Of a stretch of 10,812 bases of DNA, positions 1 to 6,115 are shown one piece after another. Every line of letters begins with the position of its first letter. The first letter of the stretch is position 1. Position numbers and translations under genes: made by a program. A model generated the notes under the pieces. That model did no database searches and was not told the DNA's origin. It saw nothing but the letters and a program-made list of their open reading frames with translations. Source of the DNA: Flavobacterium sp. UBA7680 (lineage in GTDB: Bacteria > Bacteroidota > Bacteroidia > Flavobacteriales > Flavobacteriaceae); NCBI RefSeq assembly GCF_002482975.1, contig NZ_DLHA01000042.1, positions 1-10,812 on the forward strand, in the 5' to 3' direction.

Positions 1-17
1 GAGAGTATGTCGTCGCC
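1..17 (+). rRNA. rrf: 3' end of 5S ribosomal RNA (partial)
   Basis: The first 17 bases (GAGAGTATGTCGTCGCC) match the conserved 3' strand of bacterial 5S rRNA, in which a GGGAGAGTAGGTCGCCGCC-like stretch closes the molecule. A T-rich tail and a strong intrinsic terminator follow at once, as expected at the end of an rRNA operon. Only the tail is in the window, so the pairing 5' strand cannot be checked. The call is from memory of the 5S consensus; the exact 3' end is a guess to within a few bases. Confidence 0.6.
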
Positions 18-24
18 TTTCTTT

Positions 25-58
25 AAAAAAACCCTATCCAAATCGGATAGGGTTTTTT
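25..58 (+). terminator. Intrinsic terminator after the 5S rRNA (possibly bidirectional)
   Basis: A perfect inverted repeat has arms CCCTATCC (32-39) and GGATAGGG (45-52) around a five-base loop. It is preceded by a run of seven A (25-31) and followed by six T (53-58). G+C-rich stem plus T-run is a textbook rho-independent terminator for + strand transcription. The mirror-image A-run would also let it stop minus-strand transcription coming from the lanthipeptide operon. Confidence 0.93.
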
Positions 59-425
59 GTTTTGTATGGGTTTTGAAAACTAGCTTCTTTATGACCAGAG
101 GTTATATAACACCTAAAGTGCCGGCAAAGAGTTAAAAGAACTGGAGCTGCATAGAGATTGATCAGATGCGTAATCATAGAGAGCTATCCAGTCAAAATTT
201 CCTAGTAAGTACTGATCGCTTTGCGTTCACTTTAATTTTAGGAATTTGATCATTTAAATGTCCTATAGTCTTATAAAATCTACAATCTTGAGATTTGCAG
301 GTTCTTTTATTTCCACATTAATTCACCAAAATTTTTTTGTTACCAAATCAGCTTTTATTTAGTTGGTTTCATGAGGTTTTCTATTGTCTTCTGTTTTAGA
401 TTCGATTTGTTTTATCCCGAATTTG
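59..425. other. Gene-free region between rRNA terminator and lanthipeptide operon
   Basis: I find no convincing gene, tRNA or repeat here. The part around 100-210 is a little richer in G+C than its surroundings and has short open stretches on both strands (about 37 codons on +, about 35 on minus). They lack good starts and resemble nothing I know, so they may be decayed coding DNA or chance. No strong terminator hairpin follows the minus-strand gene ending at 426. Its transcript may run on to the bidirectional terminator at 25-58. Confidence 0.5.
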
Positions 426-1265
426 TTATTGTTTGTAATTAAGCGTTTTGTAATATCTGTATAAATGATCATAAATTATAAGCTCATATGTTCTCTGTTT
501 TGAGGTGTATTGCCTGTTGATCATCATGTGTATATGACTTTCTAAAAAGGAAATTAATGAAATCTGAATATTCTTTTTTATGGATAAAACTGCTTCTGTA
601 ATTTGATTTTCTTTAGTTTTTATAATTTCTAAAAAAATAAGATTTTCAGGATAATTAAAACATTGATTTATTACTGTTGACAATTCTCTATAATGTTTAT
701 CAAGTTCCTTTTTTAAAGTTTTATCGATTTCAAATTCTCTTTTGAAAGAAAGCTGTAAGCCATTCATCAAATTAAGTTTGTCTAAATTTGATAATTCAAA
801 AGAATTTAAGAAAGAATCAATTGCATAAAAACTAAATAATAGTTGAGTTTGAGAACTAGGAAAAGAGGATTTGACTGAAAGGTATTCTAAAACCATTTCA
901 CTGTCTTTCCAAAAAAGAGATTCAGATTCAGTTATGGTTGAACCCCCATATCGTTCAAGTTCTCTTTGATATGTATCTGTTTGTATTTTCCAAATCAAAT
1001 TTTCTTTAAGAAGTTTATTTAATATTGGATAAAGAGCCTGAATAGTTTTTGATAAATCATTTGGTTTTTTTATTAAAAATCTAATTCTAATATGCGGATC
1101 ACCGTCATTATAGCGAATAAAAAACCATTTTTGAATAATATTTTTCTTTTTTAATTTCAAAATTATCGGCTCTAGTTTCTCAATCAAAATTATATCTGAC
1201 GTTTTTGGCCCGGTATAAATTTTATAATACAACCAATCGCTGCCTAAAAAAAAATCTCTTTGCAT
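426..1265 (-). CDS. Stand-alone LanB elimination-domain protein (thiopeptide-type bacteriocin biosynthesis family)
   Basis: This 279-residue protein corresponds to the C-terminal glutamate-elimination domain of class I lanthipeptide dehydratases (SpaB_C / Lant_dehydr_C; thiopep_ocin family). In the family this domain removes glutamate from glutamylated Ser/Thr of the precursor, leaving dehydroalanine or dehydrobutyrine. Visible motifs are the N-terminal GSDWLYYKIYTGP (8-20), WFFIRYNDGDPHIRIRF (47-63) with His58, Arg60 and Arg62, TYQRELERYGG (98-108), FWKDSE (118-123) and SHIHMMINR (243-251). The last resembles the conserved His-containing motif near the end of NisB. There is no signal peptide or membrane segment, so it is cytosolic. 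Its ATG directly follows the TAA of the upstream dehydratase in the same reading frame, so translation is probably coupled. The start is supported because split homologues in Bacteroidota begin with a similar x-R-x-F-x-x-G-S/D-E/D-W-L-Y-Y-K-I-Y stretch. A pyridine-forming TclM-like cycloaddition role is less likely given the elimination motifs and the precursors. Confidence 0.93.
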   Translation of the reverse strand: MQRDFFLGSDWLYYKIYTGPKTSDIILIEKLEPIILKLKKKNIIQKWFFIRYNDGDPHIRIRFLIKKPNDLSKTIQALYPILNKLLKENLIWKIQTDTYQRELERYGGSTITESESLFWKDSEMVLEYLSVKSSFPSSQTQLLFSFYAIDSFLNSFELSNLDKLNLMNGLQLSFKREFEIDKTLKKELDKHYRELSTVINQCFNYPENLIFLEIIKTKENQITEAVLSIKKNIQISLISFLESHIHMMINRQYTSKQRTYELIIYDHLYRYYKTLNYKQ

Positions 1266-3467
1266 TTATTGTTCCTTATAAAATGATAGCACAAACTCAT
1301 TACAGAAATATTGACCAGCTTTATTTTTGACTGCTGAATTCTCTCTAAATAAAAACTCTTCTAAAATAATTTCTTCGCGATTTTTAACCGATTTCAAAAA
1401 TAACTCTAAACTTATTGGAACTTCAAAATCTAATAAAAGTGTATTATCAGAATTAACCCAGTTTACATATCTGGGAAAGTTTCGTTTCAATCTCCATTTT
1501 AGAAATTCCTCTGGCAGCAAATCTTTATCAATTTTAGAGAGAATGATTATTTCTTCTTTTTTAATTATCCATTTAGCTTTTGATAATATAATTTCTTTAT
1601 ACATTACTCTCGGAAAAAAGTCATACTGTTTATTTAAGTTTCCCCAGCTGAAAGAATTAATTGTTTTAGTTTTCTGCCCTTGTAAATCACATAAAAAATG
1701 ATAGATAGGAAGTGAATTTCTGGAAAAATTGTGAGCATTGGATAAACAAGGCAGAACTTCTTTTTTGTGTTTTTCTGAGTATAAAATTATTTTATTATTA
1801 TTAATAGAAATTGATAAATCATTTAAAGAAATTGTATCTATTTGTGATACGCCCGGATTTGATAAGTAAGGAATCTCATGTTTTCTTAAAACGGGTCTTC
1901 TCAGTATATTTCCTGTTCTTGATTCTGGTATGTGAACAATTTCTGCGGTTATTTTATCTGAATATAGGTTTTCTTCTTTGTTAATGATTTCTTTTGTTAA
2001 TTCATGAATTTCTGAATTTCCATTACAAAAGCGGCCTAATAATTTAGCAGCACTTACATTTCCCGATGATTCGATTGATATTTTGTCTTTTTCAAATACT
2101 TCAATCATTACAGAAAATGTTGCTGGAATGTTTTTTAAATCTGAATTAAAATCGGTAAAATCGTTTTGAGATAAAATAATTCTGTTTTCTTTATTTAAAA
2201 TGCAGTCCTGCAGCTTTTTTTGTAGAACAAAGTCGTAAGAAGTCCATGACTGAGTTTTTATTTTTTGCTTTTTAGGCTTAAATGAAAAATAATCTAATAT
2301 TTGATGACTGTCATTTATATCTAGGTTTTGAAGATATCCAATGCCAATTTCTGAGTCTAAGGCGGTTGTTAAAGGCATTGATTTATATTCATACCTTTTA
2401 ATGAATTCTTTTTTAAATTCTTCCAGATTTTTTGAAGGCGTTTTAGGCTGAATTCCATTTAAGAAATAAAGTGCCTCAATTACTTTTTTAGATACGGTTT
2501 CATTTAAAAAACTCTCAGAGGCTTTAATATTTAAATCAGTCTGGAAAAGGTACTTTTCATCATAAAAAACTTCAGTTTTCTCAATTTTATTTTTGATATT
2601 TTTATATGTTTCCTGAGATGGAGTAAGAGTTAAATCCAAATCAGATAATTGTTTTTGTATAGTTTCTAAAAAACTATTTGTTTCATTAAGATTTGGAATT
2701 TTTTTCAGGATATCTGTAACTCTTTTCCATTCATTGCTTCCAGTAACGACAGCATCTAATTCAGATATTAAAAATTGATTTTTAATAAGATTTAAAACAA
2801 ATACAAAAGCTTCTTCTTTTTCACTTTCATCATCGGCTAAAATTGAAATCATTTCTTCAATATTCATTCCTGATTTTGCACGTGAAAGTATTGTTTTTAA
2901 AACTTTGGATTTTCTAAAAGCTGCTATTGTATGTTCTGTTCTTTCATTAATATATTTATATTCTACATATCGATAAAAATCTCCTATTTTATAAATACTA
3001 GTATTAGGATAATGTTTTAATTGCGAGATAACTTCTTTTTTGTTTCCAATTGCTTGTAATAAAGTAATCCAAAAACGCATATCGAATTGAGTATTGCGCT
3101 TAAATTTATCAGATTCCTCTAGAGTAATTTTTGTTTCTCCAGCTATTGCCCCCACAGAACAGCCTGCAAACAAACCAAAGGGAGTACATCTAGAGGACAT
3201 TCTGGCTAAATATTTTAAAAAAGTAATTTCTAGTTTTTCTGATTTCTCTTTAGAAAGAGAAGGATCTTTTTTTGACCATTTATCTAATTCTTTCACTAAT
3301 TCCGGCGAAGCCAAATTTAAAGCTTCTTTAACCAAAGGAATTTGATAAGCTTCTATTGCTTTTTCTAAAGTATAGCTTTCTACAAGATCTAAATAAAAAG
3401 ACAATGGGTATAATGGCGTTCTTAGTACAAACGATGAAAAAGGTACAATTTTGTATGGTTTAAGCAT
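1266..3467 (-). CDS. LanB lantibiotic dehydratase, glutamylation subunit (split form)
   Basis: This 733-residue protein matches the N-terminal part of class I LanB dehydratases (Lant_dehydr_N), which use glutamyl-tRNA to glutamylate Ser/Thr of a leader-bound precursor. Visible motifs are VLRTPLYPL (14-22), MSSRCTPFGLFAGCSVG (90-106; family R-x-TPFGLFAG with Arg93), FDMRFW (128-133), MPLTTALDSEIGIGY (364-378), SSGNVSAAKLLGRF (467-480), RTGNILRRPVLRKHEIPY (517-534), LPIYHFLCDLQ (586-596) and NWVNSDNTLLLDFE (669-682). Full-length LanB is about 1000 residues. Here the elimination domain is a separate 279-residue protein, for a combined 1012 residues. The split arrangement is common in Bacteroidota. 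No signal peptide or membrane segment is seen. The gene follows two precursor genes on the same strand after a 275-nt gap with a stem-loop, and I see no good promoter box in that gap, so readthrough from the precursors is likely. The ATG at 3467 fits the usual N-terminus; there is no Shine-Dalgarno sequence, only an A-rich leader. Confidence 0.95.
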   Translation of the reverse strand: MLKPYKIVPFSSFVLRTPLYPLSFYLDLVESYTLEKAIEAYQIPLVKEALNLASPELVKELDKWSKKDPSLSKEKSEKLEITFLKYLARMSSRCTPFGLFAGCSVGAIAGETKITLEESDKFKRNTQFDMRFWITLLQAIGNKKEVISQLKHYPNTSIYKIGDFYRYVEYKYINERTEHTIAAFRKSKVLKTILSRAKSGMNIEEMISILADDESEKEEAFVFVLNLIKNQFLISELDAVVTGSNEWKRVTDILKKIPNLNETNSFLETIQKQLSDLDLTLTPSQETYKNIKNKIEKTEVFYDEKYLFQTDLNIKASESFLNETVSKKVIEALYFLNGIQPKTPSKNLEEFKKEFIKRYEYKSMPLTTALDSEIGIGYLQNLDINDSHQILDYFSFKPKKQKIKTQSWTSYDFVLQKKLQDCILNKENRIILSQNDFTDFNSDLKNIPATFSVMIEVFEKDKISIESSGNVSAAKLLGRFCNGNSEIHELTKEIINKEENLYSDKITAEIVHIPESRTGNILRRPVLRKHEIPYLSNPGVSQIDTISLNDLSISINNNKIILYSEKHKKEVLPCLSNAHNFSRNSLPIYHFLCDLQGQKTKTINSFSWGNLNKQYDFFPRVMYKEIILSKAKWIIKKEEIIILSKIDKDLLPEEFLKWRLKRNFPRYVNWVNSDNTLLLDFEVPISLELFLKSVKNREEIILEEFLFRENSAVKNKAGQYFCNEFVLSFYKEQ

Positions 3468-3686
3468 TTTTATTTTTTGCCTACTTTAGAGGCTAGTTTC
3501 GTAGCATTTAAACATTTAGGATTTTCCGGATTTTGGTAGCTCTGAAAAGTGATTTTTTTTATCGTAGACTATAAAAATAAAAGTTGAAATCTCTTGAGAA
3601 ATAATTCATTATGATTTGAAAAATATTTTATGAATAAAAAGATTCATCCTAATCCAGTAAGTATTATTATCCTTAAATGGTTAATT

Positions 3687-3748
3687 TGTTCTTATTGCCT
3701 AATTTTAGACAATAAGAACATTCAGTAAAAAAGCTATTATTCTTATTG
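3687..3748 (-). promoter_or_regulatory. Intercistronic stem-loops between precursor and dehydratase genes
   Basis: In the minus-strand transcript, TGTTCTTATTG (3720-3710) is followed by its perfect 11-base complement CAATAAGAACA (3697-3687) across a 12-nt loop. The stem can extend inward by three more pairs after one mismatch. A third copy of the complement, CAATAAGAA (3748-3740), covers the last codon and stop codon of the promoter-distal precursor and could pair with the same central segment (9 bp, 21-nt loop). The two structures are mutually exclusive. No T-run follows the stem, so it is not a standard terminator. A readthrough attenuator or RNA-stabilising stem that keeps precursor mRNA above dehydratase mRNA is my inference. 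The rest of the 3468-3742 gap shows nothing I recognise. Confidence 0.55.
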
Positions 3749-3895
3749 ATCTTTTTCATTACAATCTCCAGTCGAATGATTCGTGGGGTCTGGTTCGCTT
3801 CCCCCTTTAATTAAATGGAGGTTTTTCAATTTTGCAAACTCCATTTTGTCGAGATCAAATTTTTTGATTTCTTTTTTAACTTTATTTTTTTTCAT
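3743..3895 (-). CDS. Class I lanthipeptide precursor, dehydratase-proximal copy
   Basis: This small gene encodes a 50-residue peptide: a very basic leader followed by a short acidic core. The leader carries FDLD (13-16), the LanB-binding box equivalent to FNLD of nisin-type leaders, then MEFAKLKNLHLIKGG (18-32), ending in the Gly-Gly site cut by C39 peptidase-type exporters. It resembles the GG-leader natural-product precursors of Bacteroidota. The predicted core is SEPDPTNHSTGDCNEKDQ (33-50). Ser33, Thr38, Ser41 and Thr42 are dehydration candidates, and Cys45 is the only thiol, so at most one (methyl)lanthionine ring can form, most simply from Ser41 or Thr42. The core has five acidic residues and one Lys. 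The gene sits 275 nt before the LanB gene and 52 nt after its sister precursor, in the same orientation. There is no Shine-Dalgarno sequence. Class assignment comes from the leader and neighbours; the mature structure is inference. Confidence 0.9.
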   Translation of the reverse strand: MKKNKVKKEIKKFDLDKMEFAKLKNLHLIKGGSEPDPTNHSTGDCNEKDQ

Positions 3896-3947
3896 GTTTT
3901 TAATTTATAAGGTGTAGTAAATAAAAGTATAATTAAAAAATGACAGA

Positions 3948-4103
3948 TTAATGATCTTCTTCACAATTTTTAGTTGATTGATTCTTAGGGTCAGGCTCAT
4001 TACTGTCTCCTCCTTTAATTAAATGCAAGTTTTTCAATTTTGCGAATTCCATTTTGTCGAGATCAAATTTTTTGATTTCTTTTTTAGGCTTACTTTTTTT
4101 CAT
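3948..4103 (-). CDS. Class I lanthipeptide precursor, promoter-proximal copy
   Basis: This encodes a 51-residue sister of the next precursor. Residues 7-32 of the leader, including FDLD (13-16) and LIKGG (28-32), are identical in both peptides; only residues 4 and 6 differ. The predicted core is DSNEPDPKNQSTKNCEEDH (33-51), with Ser34, Ser43 and Thr44 as dehydration candidates and Cys47 as the sole thiol. Conserved between the cores are EPDP, the following Asn, ST-x-x-C and an acidic tail, so these are probably the parts that matter. It is first in the operon: a perfect TATATTTG -7 box lies 24 nt before the ATG. The two products could be a two-component pair or simple variants. With no LanC gene nearby, it is open whether a thioether ring forms or the dehydrated residues stay free. 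Confidence 0.9.
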   Translation of the reverse strand: MKKSKPKKEIKKFDLDKMEFAKLKNLHLIKGGDSNEPDPKNQSTKNCEEDH

Positions 4104-4127
4104 GTTTTTAAATTTCTAGGGATGTGA

Positions 4128-4135
4128 CAAATATA
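4128..4135 (-). promoter_or_regulatory. Promoter -7 box for the lanthipeptide operon
   Basis: TATATTTG on the minus strand is a perfect match to the Bacteroidota -7 consensus TAnnTTTG, 24 nt before the ATG of the first precursor. I find no clear TTG -33 element at the usual 17-23 nt spacing; that region is a T-run (CCCC then seven T). A weak -33 would fit a promoter needing an activator. Confidence 0.6.
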
Positions 4136-4157
4136 AAATGTTGATAAAAAAAAGGGG

Positions 4158-4216
4158 TATAATTATAATTTTTATTTATCGAAATTCCCGAATTTCGATA
4201 TTGAAAAATAATTATA
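4158..4216 (-). terminator. Long imperfect stem-loop after the regulator gene, candidate terminator
   Basis: Arms TATAATTAT (4158-4166) and ATAATTATA (4208-4216) flank further pairing (TTTT with AAAA) and an 11-bp perfect core, TATCGAAATTC (4177-4187) with GAATTTCGATA (4190-4200). This gives about 24 bp in total with a small bulge and a three-base mismatch. It lies 14 nt after the regulator stop codon. In the minus transcript it is followed by CCCC and seven U, so it could terminate the regulator mRNA before the precursors. The stem is A+T-rich, which makes this a moderate call; the core also reads as a DNA operator, listed separately. Confidence 0.5.
4177..4200. promoter_or_regulatory. Palindromic operator candidate upstream of the precursor promoter
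   Basis: This is a perfect inverted repeat with 11-bp arms and a CC spacer. Its central 18 bases, GAAATTCCCGAATTTCGA (4181-4198), recur with a single change at 6080-6097 upstream of the regulator gene. The centre is about 57 bp upstream of the precursor -7 box, a usual position for an activator site. The matching copy on the other side of the regulator gene suggests a shared binding protein; that this is the neighbouring AraC-type protein is inference. Confidence 0.5.
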
Positions 4217-4230
4217 GTTTTGGTTGTTAG

Positions 4231-5961
4231 TTATTTAACTTTTAGAGATTCTTCCATTTGTTTAATAAAATAAGCTGGTTTTATTCCTGACTTTTTATAA
4301 AAAGCCGAAGAAAAAGACTCAGCGCTATTAAAACCAAATTCTAAAGCGAGTGCCTGAATTGTATATTTTCTCAGTTTAGAATCCTTTTTTAAATTTTCTA
4401 ACGCATGATCTATTCGTAAATCATTTATGTATTGTACAAAAGATTTATTTCTGTAGCTGTTAACTATTTTAGATAAATATTTCGTATTGGTTTCAAAAAC
4501 AATTGATAACGATTGTATGGTAATATTAGGTTTCAAAAAGCCTTTTTCTTTCTCAAAAGAATTTAGTTTCTTTAAAATTTGTTCGATTAATTCTTCATTA
4601 ATTCCTATATCATCAGTTTTAATAGCGACAGTTTTACTATTCTTTAGATTGTCATTTTCTTTTTCCTGAAAATCTTTGTCTGCAGTTTCCTGTATTATTT
4701 TTTCAAATCGGTAACGATACTTTTTTTTATGTTGAAATTGATAAAAACCAAATGCTGAAACTGTAATTATTCCTAAAAACAATATGCCATTTCCCCAAAA
4801 CGATTTTGCTTTATCTTCTTTTAAGGACTCAATAAGATTTTCTTTTTCCGACATTAAACGCGGAATGTCGTATTCGTTTCTTAAAAAAGTATTTAAATTT
4901 CTATATTTCTTCTGTAAGACACTATCTATAGCCATGTATTTTGAAATATATTTAAGCTGATTTTCTTTGTCTCCAATGCTTTTATAATAACTAATCAAAT
5001 AAGGATAACCATCCATAAATTCTTTGGTTATATCCTTTGTTTTAGAATAAACGGAATCTACTTTTAGGTAATTTTTTACAGCATTTTCATTTTGCCCTAA
5101 GCCCTCATAAGCTTTTCCTAAATAAAAATATGAAGAGAGACTACTTCCAGTATACTTATATTCATTTATTTTAGGAAAAGCTTTATAAATACTGTCCAGA
5201 GCAGCTTTATAATTTTTTCTTAAAATCTGATTTGCCCCTTCATTTAAGACAAAATAATAATGCAAAGTCATATTGTTTGTCATTTTTGTTTCCTGTAATC
5301 CTAATTTATTATAGTAGGTAGTCGAGTCAATATTTTTTAATGACTTATAGCAGTTCGCTATTCCAAAAATGATGTATTGATAGTTTTTTGCATATTTTTT
5401 TGATCTGTAATTTTTGGTTCTGTAAAAACGAAAACATTCTTTGTATATATTGAGCGCTTCATTATACTCTCCAAGATCTTCAGATTTAGTACCTGCAATA
5501 AAATCCCTTACTACATAATAATAATTTATGTTTGTTTGAAGTGCTATTTTTTCAGCGAGCTTATAATTAATCATAGCTTCTTCAAACTTAAATTGTCTTT
5601 TAAGAAAATCAGCCTTTTCACAATATGCAGCGACAGGAAAAGACCTGTCATTTCTACCTGTCGAGTATTTTATAACACTATCAAGATATTGAATTGCTTT
5701 ATTCATATCAGAACCATAGTAGAGTAGTGCAGTTAAGTAATAGCCTCGGGCTTTTCTAACTGTATTATTTTCTTTATAAGCCTTAGCTATATAGGCATCC
5801 TTATATAATATCTGTTTTGCAGTGTTTTTGTCATTATCAAAATAAAGATTATGTAATTCATCAAAAGACAATTTCATAAGTTCTTTTTTTGATTCCTGAG
5901 CCAAAAGAAAAATTGGGAAAAATAATAATATGAAGGTTTTTGAAAATTTAAACAAAATCAT
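4231..5961 (-). CDS. Membrane-anchored TPR sensor / AraC-type transcriptional regulator
   Basis: This 576-residue protein has the layout of a Bacteroidota one-component transmembrane regulator. Residues 1-22 are a hydrophobic signal sequence ending LLAQ. Residues about 30-350 are helical tetratricopeptide-like repeats rich in Tyr and Ala (for example YFYLGKAYEGLGQNENAVKNY, roughly 278-298). A transmembrane helix follows at about 388-407, then a basic stop-transfer stretch (HKKKYRYR). The C-terminal region 455-570 is an AraC/XylS-type DNA-binding domain: the first helix-turn-helix is near 480-503, FVQYINDLRIDHALENL is at 508-524, and the second is near 533-565 with the family signature ALEFGFNSAESFSSAFYK and G-I-K-P. 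The predicted topology puts the TPR sensor in the periplasm and the DNA-binding domain in the cytosol. The gene lies directly upstream of the lanthipeptide precursors, on the same strand and 127 nt away, so it probably controls them, perhaps in response to an extracellular peptide. The ligand is unknown. The ATG start is supported by the signal peptide and a promoter box just upstream. Confidence 0.92.
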   Translation of the reverse strand: MILFKFSKTFILLFFPIFLLAQESKKELMKLSFDELHNLYFDNDKNTAKQILYKDAYIAKAYKENNTVRKARGYYLTALLYYGSDMNKAIQYLDSVIKYSTGRNDRSFPVAAYCEKADFLKRQFKFEEAMINYKLAEKIALQTNINYYYVVRDFIAGTKSEDLGEYNEALNIYKECFRFYRTKNYRSKKYAKNYQYIIFGIANCYKSLKNIDSTTYYNKLGLQETKMTNNMTLHYYFVLNEGANQILRKNYKAALDSIYKAFPKINEYKYTGSSLSSYFYLGKAYEGLGQNENAVKNYLKVDSVYSKTKDITKEFMDGYPYLISYYKSIGDKENQLKYISKYMAIDSVLQKKYRNLNTFLRNEYDIPRLMSEKENLIESLKEDKAKSFWGNGILFLGIITVSAFGFYQFQHKKKYRYRFEKIIQETADKDFQEKENDNLKNSKTVAIKTDDIGINEELIEQILKKLNSFEKEKGFLKPNITIQSLSIVFETNTKYLSKIVNSYRNKSFVQYINDLRIDHALENLKKDSKLRKYTIQALALEFGFNSAESFSSAFYKKSGIKPAYFIKQMEESLKVK

Positions 5962-5977
5962 GATTAAGGGTTTCGTA

Positions 5978-5985
5978 CAAAAATA
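5978..5985 (-). promoter_or_regulatory. Promoter -7 box for the regulator gene
   Basis: TATTTTTG on the minus strand is a perfect TAnnTTTG match, 16 nt before the regulator ATG, implying a very short 5' leader. A TTG that could act as -33 lies at 6013-6011 with a 25-nt spacer, slightly longer than usual. A half-site GAAATTC (minus strand, 5992-5986) of the nearby palindrome abuts the box, although single half-sites are expected by chance in DNA this A+T-rich. Confidence 0.5.
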
Positions 5986-6079
5986 GAATTTCTGGATTAA
6001 TTCATGCTAACAAAACTGGAATTTTTATTTGTGTTTAATCCTTTGATTATTAGTGGTTTGTTTTGTTTTTTTGAAATGT

Positions 6080-6115
6080 GAAATTCCTGAATTTCGACAA
6101 GGAATTCAGGAATTC
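6080..6115. promoter_or_regulatory. Paired palindromic operator candidate upstream of the regulator gene
   Basis: GAAATTCCTGAATTTCGA (6080-6097) matches the motif upstream of the precursor promoter (4181-4198) at 17 of 18 bases; its core is GAAATTC-nn-GAATTTC. A degenerate copy, GAATTCAGGAATTC, follows at 6102-6115, with centres 21 bp apart, about two helical turns. Part of the element also forms a 12-bp perfect inverted repeat (arms 6082-6093 and 6103-6114), so a hairpin reading is possible. It lies about 120-150 bp upstream of the regulator start and some 350 bp upstream of the RHS-like gene, so it could serve either. Confidence 0.5.

Larger units (their letters stand above)
3743..4103 (-). 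repeat. Tandem duplication of the lanthipeptide precursor gene
   Basis: The two precursor genes are direct repeats. Over the 96 nt that encode the leader they differ at nine bases. Within codons 7-32 all differences (GAG/GAA, TTT/TTC, CTC/TTG, GGG/GGA) are silent. The cores differ at many residues and by one residue in length. Similarity also covers a few bases upstream of each ATG. This pattern indicates duplication followed by constraint on the leader and drift or selection on the core. Confidence 0.9.

Noticed and set aside
100..260. Possible remnant of a gene or insertion sequence in the G+C-richer stretch
   Set aside because: Open stretches on both strands are short, lack starts and match no transposase or other family I know; no terminal repeats are seen.
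1327..1701. 124-codon open frame on the + strand
   Set aside because: It is antisense to the LanB gene, whose family motifs run through the region; composition and sequence resemble no protein.
3094..3345. 83-codon open frame on the + strand
   Set aside because: It lies opposite the conserved R-x-TPFGLFAG region of LanB and is a reverse-strand shadow.
3468..3686. A third, decayed precursor gene between the precursor and LanB
   Set aside because: No leader-like FDLD or GG segment appears in any minus-strand frame; the only ATG frame there stops after 12 codons.
4487..4669. 60-codon open frame on the + strand
   Set aside because: It is antisense to the AraC domain of the regulator, with no start signal or coding character.
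5536..5727. 63-codon open frame on the + strand
   Set aside because: It is antisense to the TPR region of the regulator and is a shadow frame.
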